Origin: Pithys albifrons albifrons
Taxonomy: Eukaryota > Chordata > Aves > Passeriformes > Thamnophilidae
DNA: 64,000 nt
Direction: 5' to 3'
NCBI RefSeq assembly: GCF_047495875.1
Contig: NC_092497.1
Location: forward strand, 75,439,463-75,503,462
Shown here: positions 29,917 to 43,479 of the stretch, piece by piece
Numbering within the stretch: position 1 is the first letter of the stretch
How the letters are laid out: each line of letters starts with the position of its first letter
Made by a program: the position numbers and the translations under genes
Notes under the pieces: model-generated
Databases searched by the model: none
Told to the model about the DNA's origin: nothing
What the model saw: only the letters and a program-made list of their open reading frames with translations

Positions 29917-32900
29917 TAATCAGAGACTATTAGATAGATTGATTCTGTTGTGATACAATCATGCTAAAATATTTAATCTCTAAAAGAAAAGCATTTCTAA
30001 GTACCCTAATAGGACATTGACTGATGGTGTTTCAGATTTGATTTCTTTTAGCAACTGATGACCACTTTCTCCCATCATTTCACTTTCCATGGAAAGAGAC
30101 TGCCTAGAGAAATTTCAGAAGGGTTTGCCTATTAATAAATCATTTTTTCTGTTGCTGCTTTTGTTTAGGCTTTTCCCAATGTATGTTTCTTTCCTATAGT
30201 ATGTTTTAATGCTTTAATGCGTTATCTGGGATCCAGTTGTTTTAAAACATGTTTTATTGATCTAATGAGAGGCTTTGGGTTTTTGGTTTTTTTTTCCCCT
30301 GTGAATCCCTGTAAAATGTACCTTTCCTCAGTGCAGATCTTGAGTATCTGAGCAGTATATAGAGCAGTTTTGAGCAGGGGAGAAATTCCTCCTGAAAGTG
30401 ATAATGGAAATAATTTAGAGGTCAGTGGTACTGTATTGAGCCACTCCTTATGCCCCTGTCAACCTCTCACTGTGCAAAACTGCCCAGGGCTTGAAACACG
30501 CTGGGAATCCCCTGAATGTTGTGCTCCCACATATTCAAGAAGGTGCCACTGTCTGAAAGAAGCTGCCCTCTAAAAGCATAATATTCCCTTCCACCTCCCA
30601 GCCCTGCAGCAGCAGCCACTGCTAAGATTTGTCTTAACAGACCTCTGTAGGTCTTTGCTTCATTTCAGAACCCATTTAGAGGATGCACAACATCAAAAAG
30701 CATGCTGTAGAATGTGTAACCTAAATTGAGTATCAGTCACATTTTCTTTTTAATTATCTGAGTACATTTCGGTTTAAGTTTCCATTCGGCACCTGGGTGC
30801 TTTGTTTTGCTGAGAAACACCAACATTTTTCATTTTAAAATTTCTTGCTCAAACCTGTGCTCAAAATTTTGAGAAAATGATGACCACTTTTGCCTAATGC
30901 AGAATCAAAGGCATTTCAAAACATCAGTAATTCTCAGGAAAATAAGAACTTTTTATGACCACAATGGTTTTGTTTAGTAGAATAGTAAGGGTACTGTAAG
31001 TAGCCCAGGTAGAAGTTAATTTAAATCAGTTGGGATTTATTGGGAAAGAGAAGTTTCAGGGAAGACATTCTCAGTTCAAAGGTACAGGGAGAAACTTTTC
31101 TGTTGCCTTGTTGACTTCTTATTCTGCTCATCCCATCCTTTCACTCTCCTGCTTCTGATTCTTCTGAATCACAGTGTGTTAACATGATAGTCAAAAGTTA
31201 CTGTGATTCTTCTATCAGTCAGTCTTCAGACTAAGTGCTCCATTCAGACTAAGTACAACCATCTCTTTCTCAATTCTTCTCTCTTTTTATTGGCAATACA
31301 GAACAAAAAGATCTAGGGCTCAGTTGCACAGGGACTGCTTCTGGATAGCATTGCACCACATAAAAATATTATCCATCATTTCAGAATAGTTAAAGATGGT
31401 TCAATCCTAGAACAAGGATCCCACCTCATGATTGTAGATACAGTTCTGCCTTTCATTTAAATTACGGCATTTTTGTCTTTCTTTGCATATACAATCCTAT
31501 TATTCTCATAAATTATATTAAGAACGATAATATAGTGTTAACGTAAAATAATAATTTTTAAATACATTTGAATCTTGAAAATAAAAATGATGTGAAGATT
31601 TTTCCATTATATATTATGTAATGATAAAATTAATTATTCTGGAGATGAATTTGGGACAAATACATTGTAGTGATTTGTATCCATCCCACTGCTAATAATC
31701 AACAGAAAGTGTATCGTACTGCCTTCCTTGCTCTCCATCTGAGAGCATCCTGAGCAACTTGCATGGACCTGGCATGGTCCCCCAGAGATTTAATTTCATC
31801 CCTGATGCTAAAGCATAATAAAATGCAAGCCTTGGATACAAATAATAAAGATATTTACAGGTGCCTAACTTGCCAGTTTTGTATTTGAGCCCCGGCTTCT
31901 CAGAGAACTAGCGTGTGGATAGTAATGGAAAAGGCTCATAGGCCGTGTTGGACACTGTAGGAGAGATTCCTGTTTCAAATACAGAATAACAAAATGCTGT
32001 ACTACTGCTGCAAGGCAGAATGCAAATGCATTAAGTGTTTCAGAGGCAACAACAATCGCATCTGTTCCTATGGTGGCAGACATAATTCCAAGACCTGTAG
32101 AAATTTGGGGCCAGTCTGTGTGCTGTGGTTCTTTCTCCAAACCTCTGCCTGAGTTTCACCTAGAGAGAGCCCAGAGACCTGCCCAGAGAGGAAAAACAAG
32201 TGAGCAAGGACACACTTTTGTGTCCTCCATGATGGAGAGGTGAAATTATAGTGATTCTTTTTCTGAGTGTGTGTTCTTTTCAGCAGTGCTCATTTTGACT
32301 ATTGCATTCCTGCTGCTGAAGCAGAAAAGGGTTGAGGTCTCTTGTGATGTGGCAGTGTTCTGACCATAGGACATTTTACCCAGGAGGCTCTTAATGTTAC
32401 TGGGTATTTACTGAAATAACTGAAAGGCACTTGCAAGATTAGAGCTGCGGGAGTCTTCCTAGACTTCAGCCCATTCATAAGGGGACTGACTGCCATAAAT
32501 AAAAGCATATGTGGGACATGGTGCTCACTGATGACTGCCTGTGTGCTTGCTTATTGGAGATGCTTTGCAATAGAAAGAAGGCTGGGTGGTCATACATTCC
32601 TGCATGTCCTGGTTTATGGTTGTGACCATTTTGCTTTTTTCCCAACTCCTTTTTAGCCTCTGTGCTCTTCCCATCCCCCACCCTCTTTTTCCTTCTATTG
32701 ATACTAATCTTGATTCCTTTCCCTATTCCCCAGGATGAGGGTGTCATGTTGTTGCTTCATTTTGCAGATGCTTCATCATTAAAGTGCACTTTCTGAGCAT
32801 AAATAGGCCCTTATTTGAGCAAGGGCACTAGGGGAGTAACCCATATTAGGTTCATTTTTGCAAGGAACATTTCCCCCTGCTTTCTCTAGAGCCAAAACAG

Positions 32901-33311
32901 TCTTGGAGAAAATCGTTTTCTTTGTCTGTTATTGTGTCCTCCTGACACAGGAGGACATGGACTTTGGACAGCTGTCTGACCTTAAAGAGCAAGAATTGAG
33001 TTGCATTTTGTTCAGGACTTGTCATACTTAATCCCTGGCTGATAGAAGCACATTCTGTATTGGCTCACATATTATATTCATTTGTTATCTCTTTGAAACA
33101 GGCAAAGAAAGTACATGAAGCATTATTTCTGTCTTTCAAATGGCTAACTTCCACCTGACTATTACCACAGCTCAACACTTCTCACAGAAAACTGGAGCCA
33201 TCTCTTGCTTCTCACAAAAGATGACATACTGACCATAACAGTGAGATCTCAGTAAGACCTAAACACCTTTACCAAATACGCTGCAGTGCATTTTCTATCA
33301 TACTATAAATG
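29917..33311. other. intronic stretch without recognised elements
   Basis: AT-rich intron, about 3.4 kb, with no exon, RNA gene or named repeat visible. Confidence 0.55.
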
Positions 33312-33325
33312 TAGATGGATGGATG

Positions 33326-33371
<46 letters not shown>

Positions 33372-33399
33372 CAGACAGATACATAGATACATAGATAGA
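33312..33399. repeat. (GGAT)n(GATA)n tetranucleotide microsatellite
   Basis: Three GGAT units, about 13 GATA units and degraded GACA/GATACAT units. It is a pure enough GATA array to be length-polymorphic. Confidence 0.95.
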
Positions 33400-36300
33400 A
33401 CATGTCAAAATCATGTGGCATACATTTCGTGGTGGAGTCTTCTTGATCTTGAATTAATCCTGTTCCTTCACTACGTAGCTCAAGGTTCTCAGCAACAGAC
33501 CACTCAGTCACTCATACAGCACTGGCTACATGAAGTGTTCAAAATAGTTGAAGAGCCAATTAAAACAGATAAATATACAGTCCAGCAACTTGGAGGACAT
33601 TAATTTAAAATTTCAGTGTTCACATGTAATTGTCATGCTAGCAAGGAAGCCTCCTTTGTCAGTGCTACCTAGTCAGTGATAAGCTCACTGTTAAAATTAA
33701 CGTGTCATAAAATTAACACTCATTTAGGATGTCCTGGAAGGCTGGAGTAATCATACCAAATGGGTTTTGTGCAAAATGGTGGGTTTTCAAACTCAAAATC
33801 ATTACGGTAGGAAGAAGATTCTTTCAAGATAGAACTTAGTGTTGCATCTGCTTTTCATTAATAAAATCTCTTAGCTCAATGACTGAAGTGTCTTGAACGA
33901 GTACTGCTATCTGGTAAAGGAAAATAAAATGGAGGTTTAGCCTAGGTGTGGGGTCAAGACTAATGAGAAACTCAGATGGATACAAGATCCAGGAACATTT
34001 TCAACAGAAATAACCACAGAGGTCAGGATGCAGGTTTAGGTGAAGGTGATGGCCTAAGATATGGAAAGAATAAATAGATTTGCCTGGAATGAAAGGAAAG
34101 TAAATTATGTGCTAAGGCCCTAATCACATCGAGTGCCTGTGATAATACTCTGTGTGGACAGTCCTAAACATGTCCAAAGAGTATTATAAAGTAGCATGAC
34201 TTTAAAAGGAAATGCAGGCTTTATGGAACAATATTACAAAAGTTTTCGTCTGAAGCATATGAAAAATATTCTGAAATACAAAGACTCACAAACAATATTA
34301 GTACTTTATTAACCCACTGTGATATAAAAAAGTAACACTGCAGCTGCTGCGCTGAACCCATTTGTAATTTTTCACAAGTGGCTTGAAAGAGTGTTGTTAT
34401 TACCCATGGCATGTATTCCAAGTGTGTGTAGGAGCCTCATGTAGAACAGGACTTGATTGATCTAGGCATTATACACGCATAGCTCAAAATACTAGTGGTA
34501 GCCTAACTGAATTATGACTTGGTTTAGTACCAGATTTTCACATAGAGTTATATGGGAGTCCTATCCCAAAGCGTTCCTGAACTGACCTAAACCTTGGGGC
34601 TGTAGACAATCTCAGAAACGTGCTGCACCCCCTCCGCCTGCAACCTCCCCAATTTGAAATATGTTGTCCTAGCCACACGGGACATTCATTTCCCACCTGG
34701 GTTATTTTGAATGTCTCCAGTACCTTTTAAGTCTTGGCAACTCTGGAGTCTGTGAATACTGTGTGTAAGATTTATATTGAAGATCATATATTTGACTAAC
34801 AGTTCTAACAGAGATCTCAAAAAAAAAAAGATGTTCTAACTTGGTGTAAAACTGCAACTTGTTTTGTTTAAAACATGAGCTCTAACCTTTGACTTCTCCA
34901 TTTTACTGCAGATCCTACTTTTAGTTAAGCAGGGAAACTAAAACTGTATTTATGTATTTATTTTAATTATTTAAAAAAATGCCACAAGTAGAGGGCTCCA
35001 CGTTTAATAGTATTTTTATTTGTCCAAGGAGGTGAGCATGCATGAGGAAGGAATCACTTCCATGCTGCATGCTTATAGTAAGGAGTACCTTCATCCTAGG
35101 AAAAGGTGGAAGATTTTCCAGAGTGCTTCCTTGAGGCAGTGCAAAATGTGAGGGAAATGCAGGGAGATTAGGAGTGTTTCTTTCCCGCCCATATGCTTTG
35201 TTCACATGCTACCAGCATATCCTGAAGGATGTGAGGACTACATTGCACAATCCGTGGTGTGGAAACCTGTAAGTCAGAAATCTTAAGAGAGCCCTTACCT
35301 GAAATGCAGCAGTGCTGCTACAGAGCTGTAAATCCTTTCACAGATCACTCCGATCTTCCTCTGTTCTCCAGGATCAGCTGGTAATAAGCAAGTTCAATAG
35401 GCTTTGTCAGAAAGCCAAACTCCACCCTGATCATATGCCATCAATGAAGTGATACACCCATAGAAATTTTGGGGCACATTTCTTCCTAGACTGGCATGCT
35501 CTGCCAATGCTTGCATGTCAGAATGTGCCCGGGCTTGTTTTAGAGGCAGAAGGTAAGATGCTTCATCGTCACAGGCAGAATTTATACACTTAGGCTCTTG
35601 TATCCAAGAAAAATATTTTAAGCATGGCTTGAGGAATAATTCAACATATGAATTTGATAAGAATGTAGGATTTTGCAAGCACTGTAGGAATGAGTAATTT
35701 TTTTTCTTTTTTTGCAGTAATAGCAGTTACTGGTATTTTAATGATCATATTGTGTGTTGTTTGATGGATGCCTCATTTCAGAGCAAATGCCTGTTTCAAC
35801 TCATGATGTTATGGCACAAATAAGGAGACAAAACTAGAATTTATGGAGGGAAAACAAGAGAGAATTTTTCTATTTTTTTTAGTGAAACTTTTCTCTTGTG
35901 TCTTCCATTTTATGTAAACAAATTACAACCCAGAGGTAGTGCAAAGCAGAAAACATCATCGAGAGTGCAGAAGGGAAGGAAAATGAGCAGGAGGGCCTTG
36001 TCTTTGACTTTTTTATTAGCATCTGGGGTAAAGGTGAAGAAACTGTGTTAGAAAATTCAAAGAACTGGAACATCTGAAGCATTTCAACTAAAAATTGTGG
36101 TGCGTCCATGCAGTGTACATTATAAAATCACTTTTATGACTCACAAGGGAGAAGAGAAGCTAGAAACCAAGCGCTGTTGCTCCCCTCTTCTCCTGTGATG
36201 TAATTTGACATGACCAATAGAGTCAGACATGCTACATTAACCTACAGTAAATTTGAAAAAAAAAAGTGAGTTTCAGTAAAATACAGAGAAAAATTGTGAT

Positions 36301-37959
36301 CTTTAACACCTGAGAAAGAGCTTTCAGACTATCAGGAGTAGAGTTTTCCCAGCTGAACACAATCTGGCTTATGTGGTGTGGTATTTGGCTTTCAGGGTCT
36401 GCACTTGAGTGACTGCTACTTCTTAATATTGACTGTGCTGTTCAGCTAGCCTCTTATCACATACACCTCAAACACCCATCTAAAAAGCAAAAGAAATTAG
36501 GATTTCAACTATGATGCAAACTGGTAGAGGCCATTCCAATGTATATTAAAGGTTATTTTTAAAACTTTCTTGGCACCAGGAGCCCAGACTACTTGCGATT
36601 AATATAAAGGTGGAATTTCATATTTTGTAAACTACTTTGAAAATCAGAAAGGCAGCAGCTGCAATTCATTAATGTTGCATTGCATAATTGTTTGCTAACT
36701 TGCTGTTGACTTGGACAGATTAGACGATCATCCTGGAGCCTGTGAGGATTTTTTCGTGAGTCATTCCAACTGCTTGTCTGCTGGTACTTGATACAATACC
36801 TCTCTTCATCTGCTGGTACAACTAGCAGACTCTCAGATGTGGAAACCATGGTGAGGTACTAGTGATATAGTGACAACTTTTTGTAAGGACTTCAAAAACA
36901 CAGGACTTCACATGAGCTCAACATTCTGAGTTGCAAGTTGTGCCACTGAGTGATCAGTATCTCTATGTTGTGACATAACTTGGAATGGCAAATTAGCAGA
37001 ATATAAACTGTTTTAGAAAGGAGAGGCTATCTGATTCAACATGCTAGATTTCCCTGGCTTATACTAATCCCATCTCCCTGCTTTTTCACTAAGTTTGTGA
37101 ATTTCCATCTTCAGAAATGAATGTAGATGTACACTGAAATCACTGAAATACACTATTCAAAGTGTCCTTTCTTTCAGTTTGCCACAGAATACCTCCCTTT
37201 CTTTCAGCTTAGATTATTGTTTGTTGTTTAACACTAGAAAACTATCATTTTGAAGTAAAAGAAATTATATTTTAAAAGAATAGACTTCTTTTTTTCATTC
37301 ATACACACTTCATTCTGGGACACCAAAGAGCTGTAATCCATTACTTTTCAGTGCTGCAGATTTCCACTCAGTTAACTTCCCTTCTGTCCCTCTCTCTGAT
37401 AGGGCACATTGCTTTTAATCAGCGATGTGAATCATGTCACCTTCTTTGTAGCACTCACCTGATCCTACCTCCAGTGCACTTCATCTTCCTTTCTTGGAAG
37501 AGTAAATGGCCTGTAGCGCAATAACTACTACAGTTTATTAATTATCCTGTGTCTTTGGCTGGCCCAAAACTGATACTGTGTTATGTACAACACAACAATA
37601 GGCACCGTTTCTATATCCATTCAGACTAGCATTCTAAAATCTTCAAAGAATGCCGAATTGTAAGATGCATTAGGTCATTCACCTATTTTGATTCCTTGTG
37701 GTATCCCCCTTCATTCCAGCCTTTTGCCAGAATCATTTCTAGCCCTCCATATGAATTACTGAGAGGTTTAGCGAGGACTGCATATTGCAATGTGTGGCCC
37801 ATCTATACAGAAACACAGCAATAGCTTCTCCAAAGACCTTTTAATACAGGATTCTCTCTCTGTGAGAAACCAGTGTCTGTGGAATAGGATGGAAACAGGT
37901 TAAGAAAATATTAATATTTCACTCAAGTACTCTGTTAGCCTCTAGCATTCTGCAGTTCA

Positions 37960-38260
37960 AGAACTTTCTGGGCCAGAGATGGTATCTTTGCGTTTGATAG
38001 TCCTTGACATATTTGATCCTCCATTAATTTGTTTAATTACTTTTGGATCCCTGATAAGCCTTAGAGGTGGCAGTGAGTTCTGCGAGCAATTGTACATTAT
38101 GTGACAAGGTGCCTCCTTTTTGTCCATTATGAACCTGCCATTTACAAATTTGATTTGGTATCTTCTGGTTCTTGTGTTATGTGGACATCTGAGTAATTGG
38201 TCTTTCTTCATCTTGTCCATAGTTCTCATGATTTCATACAGACTAATGAGAAGAATTTTA
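37960..38260 (-). mobile_element. ancient CR1-type LINE relic, antisense
   Basis: The block GAACCTGCCATTTACAAATT, TTGATTTGGTATCTTCTGG, TTCTTGTGTTATG, TCATCTTGTCCATAG, TCATGATTTCATA follows, in reverse, the order of an old amniote CR1 3' region as I remember it. It is heavily diverged. The 137-residue minus frame at 37957-38370 overlaps it but lies in the untranslated part of such elements and shows no protein family. Confidence 0.6.
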
Positions 38261-38494
38261 TCTCCATGACACAAAATTAACACACAATATTGAACTGATA
38301 TTGGGCAATTGAAGGGAGAATTTACACTGTAGTAAATGTTGTTCTGTGCATTCTGTAAATGCATTCTCAATACATGGCTTGGAGGATGTCATGTCAGAAA
38401 TGGGCTGATGAAGAAAAATACGCCAGCCACTGAGAATGCTTTAACAACTGATGTTTTTAATGTGGTTTAAATGTACTAAATGTAAAAAGTGCAT

Positions 38495-38866
38495 TGTCAC
38501 TGCCTCTTCTTGCCATAACCCCCTGCCAGGCCAGGGGGCTGGGAGAAGGACAGTGACCTCATACTTCCTGTTACCCCCTCCCATTGAATGTAAATCCCCT
38601 TACTCCGATTGGCACAAATCCAGACTTCCCTCTTGTCCCTTGTTGGTGAATTTGTATCCCTCCAAAGTCCATATAAACCTGTACCCCTGATTAAACTTTC
38701 TCTTTTTGTTCCTGCCTTCGCCGGTGGTCCCTGCATGTCCTTTCTGGGGGCTCTCAGAGACTACATGGTTGGGGTAAGCAGAGAGCACACACTTCTCCTA
38801 GGTTAATGGACTGATAATCCAGGACCAGGAGAAGTCCCATATCGTTGTAGATTCCTTGAGCACACA
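38495..38866 (+). mobile_element. solo LTR, sense to NTRK2, with promoter signals (family B copy 2)
   Basis: This 372 bp LTR is homologous over its length to the inverted copy at 13351-13726. It starts TGTCACTGCC and ends GAGCACACA. It carries ATTGG (38608-38612), TATAAA (38672-38677), ATTAAA (38690-38695) and a U5-like region. The 4-bp sequence GCAT lies on both sides (38491-38494 and 38867-38870), a probable target-site duplication that would suit an ERV1-type element. In the U5 region GGG|GTAAGC (donor GT at 38774) is a good splice-donor match. The inverted copy reads AGGGGAAAAGC at that place and has lost the donor. Confidence 0.87.
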
Positions 38867-39900
38867 GCATAACAAGGCTACAAGAAACCAGCCCTCATAT
38901 TGTTCTAGACAATGTTTCACTTTGCTGACAAAACCACTGGTAGAATTAAGAACTTTAGACATAAGCCCCTTTTAAATACAGATGAACTAAAGCAGGGTTA
39001 AAAGTGAAAAGGAAAGGACACATTTTTAGCTACTGGCTAATAATTTGCCTTATTTTGTAATTCAGTAACCTCATGTGTTGGAGTGGTATGGCTTATTATA
39101 ACTGTGAAAATAATATATTGCTTTTCTGCAAGTAGACATTCAGAACTGATATTTTAAGAGAAGACATTGACTTTTTCTGCAAGGCCAGGGCATGAAAGAA
39201 ATTAAAATAACAATTATTGATTTTTTTTTCTTCTGCTGAGAGAAACATTTGCCAGCTTTTATGAGGGGAAAAGAGCAGATGTTTAGAGAGAGGAGAGGTT
39301 TTCAGTTTAGCAATAAGATATGATAATTTTTGCAGAGAACATTTCTTTGCAGTTATATCATCCTGAGATGGAGAAACAAGTAAGAAGACCAAAATATAAA
39401 TAGTGAAAAGTACCCTAAAATGCCATTATCTTGCAAGGATATCGGATGCTCTCTTTTAGGATGAGATGAAGAAATTATTCAAAAGGTACATCTTGGTTCC
39501 AGTTTTACAGACTTACCTACTTGTGTTAAAGAGGTTGAGTACGTATTTGTCACATACGCTGAAGTATGTTGCTGCTTTCAAGTCTACCACCCTGAATTGC
39601 AAAAGGTCTGAAAACATCAGGGCCCTGGAGAGATACACTGGTCAAGCTAGACAGGACATTGGGCAGGATCAGGTCTGAAACCCATGGGATAGTCATTCAG
39701 CTTCACTGGGCTCACAAAGTAAAAAGGTTACTTTTATCCTGTTGGCAGAAAAAGCATCCCTAGCCTTTAGAGAATATACAAAGTGCTATGACACATTACT
39801 CTGCAGGAATCGTGGGAACGTAGAACATTAATGAGGAAATCTGTTTGCCAAGGCTATGTAATCGGTTGCTGTGATTTCTAAGTACTTAAAGCCAGAAATT

Positions 39901-39980
39901 GAAAAAAAAAAACCAAACCAACAACAACAAAAAACCAACCAACCAAAAAAACCCCACCCCAAAACCAAACCAAAACCACA
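39901..39980. repeat. A/C-rich low-complexity tract
   Basis: Poly-A followed by CCAAACCAACAACAAC-type units. It is strand-asymmetric (almost no G or T for 80 bases). The Q/K/P-rich frames across it are not genes. Confidence 0.9.
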
Positions 39981-40359
39981 GCAACCAGGGAAAAGGTATG
40001 TAATACCATGCCTGCAAAAGCTGGGGATTCCATCTGATGTCCTCTCCAGGAGTCCTGGAGCCTCCCCAGAAATTGTCACCAGCATGTAGGAGGAAGAAAG
40101 ATTACTCCTGTTCTACTTTGTCTCTGTCCTATCCTTTGGTCAGCTGCTGCAGCACCCTACAGCACAGTTGTGGAACCTCAAAGCCCTCCATGAGCCTCAG
40201 CATAACAACCTCCAGTGCTCCTGTGGTAAGACTGGGTTGCAGCTGGAAATGGAAATGTGGCCAATCCCTCCTTATGGTGCTCAGATGAGTAAGGCATAAG
40301 TGTGTATTGTTTGAGTGGTCATTGTAACATTATTACTTGATCTGCTTGAATGTTGAAAA

Positions 40360-41178
40360 GCTCTACAGAGAGATCTTGATGCACTGGATTGATGGGCTGA
40401 GAACACCTGCATGAGGTTCAACAAGGTAAAATGCTGGATCCTGCACTTGGGTCACAACAACCCCATGCAGCTCTACAGGCTGTGTGAAGAGCTGGTCTGA
40501 GAGCTGCTCAACAGAAAGGGACTTGGGAGTGCTGGTAAACAGCAACTGAACATGAATTTGCAGTGGGCCCAGGTGGCCAAGACACCCAGGCCAGTTTCGA
40601 GAATATTGTCCCCAGCAGGACAAAGGAGGGGATTGTCCATCTGTATTCAGCACTGGAGAAGCCACAGCTCAAATCTTGTGTTCAGTTTTGGGCCTCTCAC
40701 TTCAAAGAGGACATTGAGGTTCTGAAGCATGCCCAGAGAAGGGGAACAGAGGTGGTGAAGGGTGTAGAGCACAAGTCTTAGGCGGAGCAGCTGAAGAAGC
40801 TGGGGTTGCTTAATCTGAAAAGAGGAAGCTGAGAGGAAACCTTTTTGCTCTCTACAACTACATGAAAGGAGGTTGTAGTGAGGTGAGGGTCAGGCTCTTC
40901 TACCATGTCTCAAGTGAAAGAACAAGAGGAAATGGCCTTAAGTTGCACGAGAGGAGGTTCAGATTAGATCTTTGAAATTTTTTTCTCTGAAAGATTGTTT
41001 AGGCACTGGAATAAGTTGCCCAGAAAGGTGATGGAATCACTGTCTCTGGAGGTGTTCAATTACCATCTGGATGCAGCACCTGGGGATATGGTTTATGGTG
41101 ATGCTGTGGTTGGACTAGATGATCTTTCATGTATTTTCCAACCTTGTTGAATCTGTGTGATGATTCTGTATGATTATT
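40360..41178 (+). mobile_element. CR1 LINE 3' fragment, sense orientation
   Basis: CR1 3' sequence from CTACAGAGAGATCTTGATG through ATGAGGTTCAACAAGG, TGTGTTCAGTTTTGGGCC, AAGAGGAAATGGCC and TGGTTGGACTAGATGATC to the terminal GATGATTCTGTATGATT. About 0.8 kb; diverged, with indels and stops, no coding capacity. Confidence 0.92.
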
Positions 41179-42771
41179 TCTTGAGCCTTTCCCAGCCCAT
41201 GGCTTGTATCTTAACTGTGCAGCCCTATATACAACCTGTGCATTTCATATTTCTGTAGTTTGGCTTCCCCTGGCTCTACCCACTGTCTCCTGTCTCCAGC
41301 AGGAGCATAAGGCTTCATTTAGTTGTTCTCTGTAAGAAAGCATATCCATTTGCGAGCAGACATCAGACAACAAGGCCTTGAATTCTCATGGCAGATGGGC
41401 AGTAGAAGCTGAAAGAGTGACCATGGCAAGATATAGACAGGTGTATTTTTAATTGGGAGAAAGTGAACAGACTTCAACAAACTAAAATTAGATGCTCTCC
41501 TTCAAGACTAAGACACAGTCCTTCTGTAGCAATCCTAGAAGCTTAATGTTTACAAATAGATCAAAACAGTGTTGGAGGCCAGCTTCTCTGGCACTTTTTG
41601 TAAAAAAGTAGGTTGCTGGAAGTGGTGACAACTGGAATGACATTGTACTGTTCAAAGTGCAACATTTCATACATGGAGCAGTGTGGCAGTTTTTTCTTGG
41701 AAGAGTTTCTTTGGTGAACATCAGTTCGCTGATTGGGCATGGCATTGTTTGCACATTGCAGAGGCTAATTTACCAGGCTTTCTCATTTATATTCTAGCCC
41801 AATATTGCTAATAAAAGCAGCTAGTGAACATAATACAAGGTCTTTCTTCATCTTGTCCGTACCTTAGCTAGGCTAAGCTATGCTTGCTTTCATAAACTGA
41901 CATTTGGAAATAAGTAGTTAAGTCTGTACTTCCATAGAAGTGCAACTCTAAATAAAAATGAACCATGGTATTATGTGGTATTATGGTAATAATGCAGCTG
42001 CTTTCAGGTAAGTGTCAAGAAAATCTACCCTAATTTGTATAAATAAAGTGGTCATTTTTACAGCTTCAGCATGGATTTTAAAGTGATAGAATAATAAGTT
42101 AAAACTTCAATGCTTTTAGTCCTGTCATAACCTTAGCTAGACTGAATATGAAGGTGTTATTTACCTATAACTGTAGTCTGTTTAGCATACAACCATTTGA
42201 AATTCATGTGTAGCAATCAGCACTGCAATTACAGTGTGCATAGCAGGGACTTTATACTGCAGAATGCTGGTGGTATGTGAGAGCTGTGTAATAACTTGCA
42301 TTTCTTAAAGAAAATGGAAAAGGCATCCCTTTGAAGCACTCGGAACCTTCAAACTTTAGGTAGTGCAGTCAAGTTTTCATTCATTGGTGCTTCTTGGAAA
42401 ACACCTCATAGCCTTGCTAAGAATATGGCAACAACAGCAAAAAGGCAGCCCGCCTCTCATCACTGCTGTTATGGCATAACCTTGGGTGCTTGGACTCCTC
42501 AGTTAAAGATCAAAAAAAGCTCTCAACAGGCTGACAATTTGCTTCAGGCATTCTGCAAACAGTTGTGTCAAGTCCCAGGCTTCAGTTCAAAAAGCTCTGA
42601 AGTATGTGCTTCATTTTAAGCACACAACTATGCACAACTAAGCACAGCCCTTAATGCTTTTCTGAACTGAGTGTTGACTCTGTAACCACTGATTTTTAAT
42701 AGAGAAGAATATGTATTTTAGAAGTGCCTTTGGCCCTGATGTATGCTTTTGAACAGAGGATGCTCTTAGAC

Positions 42772-43479
42772 TGTCTCGGTTTGAGGGGAAAAAACCAAAA
42801 TGTTTTACCCACAAGCAGGGGAGGGGCCTCCTCCACGATAATCACACCACTCTTTATCAAATTTAAGAAAAGGAATTTTAATACAAGAAGGATAACTGAT
42901 ATATATATATATATATGTAAACAGACTAGTGCAACCCACTTCCCCAACACCACAAGAGAGAAAAAAAAACCAAAAAAACCAAAACAACAACAAAACCCAG
43001 CAGGTTTTTTTTCTGGGAGGAAAGGTTATACTCAAGTGTTCATGTCACAGCCCAGCTGGCTGCAGAGTGAGTTTCAGTCCCTCTCCAGCGAAACAGATGA
43101 GCAGTGGGCTTTCAGATGGACTCAGTCTCTTCCCCCTGTGTTCCCCGTCCAAGAAGCAGAAAGGTACGAGCAACCAGCAGCAAATCCAAGGCAGGCAGCA
43201 GCAGCAGCAGCACGGCACGAAAAAGTAGTCCGAAGTAGGCAGCGACAAGACAGCCAGGGAAAACCCCAGCAGTAACCAGCAGGGCAGCTGCCTCCTTCGA
43301 GCCCCCACTCCCCCGTTCCACTGAGCCAAGACTGGGGAGAATATCCAAAAAAAAACCCAAAAGAGACAAACCTGCCCCCACCCCAGCGATCAACAGTTAA
43401 CTGCTTCTTTTGTTAACCGCTGGCCTGGGCAGTTAAGTGGCAGGGGAGAGAATTTACATAATAATCCCAAACTACAACA
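42772..43479 (-). mobile_element. solo LTR with perfect 5-bp target duplication, antisense to NTRK2 (family A copy 2)
   Basis: The 708 bp element starts TGTCTCGGTTTG and ends ACTACAACA on the + strand. It is bounded by identical TAGAC copies at 42767-42771 and 43480-43484. Read on the minus strand it begins TGTTGTAGTTTGGG, has a purine-poor middle with TTGCTGC-type repeats, a TA run, and TTGTATTAAAATTCC as the probable polyadenylation region. It is nearly identical to copy 1 at 322-1099, but is complete and lacks the satellite expansion. The 183-residue + frame across it is the translation of LTR repeats and is not a gene. Confidence 0.9.

Noticed and set aside
37957..38370. 137-codon minus frame
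   Set aside because: Overlaps an old CR1 relic, has no known domain, and such lengths are expected a few times by chance in 64 kb of AT-rich DNA.
13351..38866. A full provirus bounded by the two family B LTRs
   Set aside because: The LTRs are in opposite orientation and no gag, pol or env sequence lies between them, so they are separate solo LTRs.
42724..43275. 183-codon + strand frame
   Set aside because: It runs across the family A LTR, is rich in Q/R/K/P from repeat sequence, and lies antisense to the LTR. The sister copy at 322-1099 has the frame broken differently.
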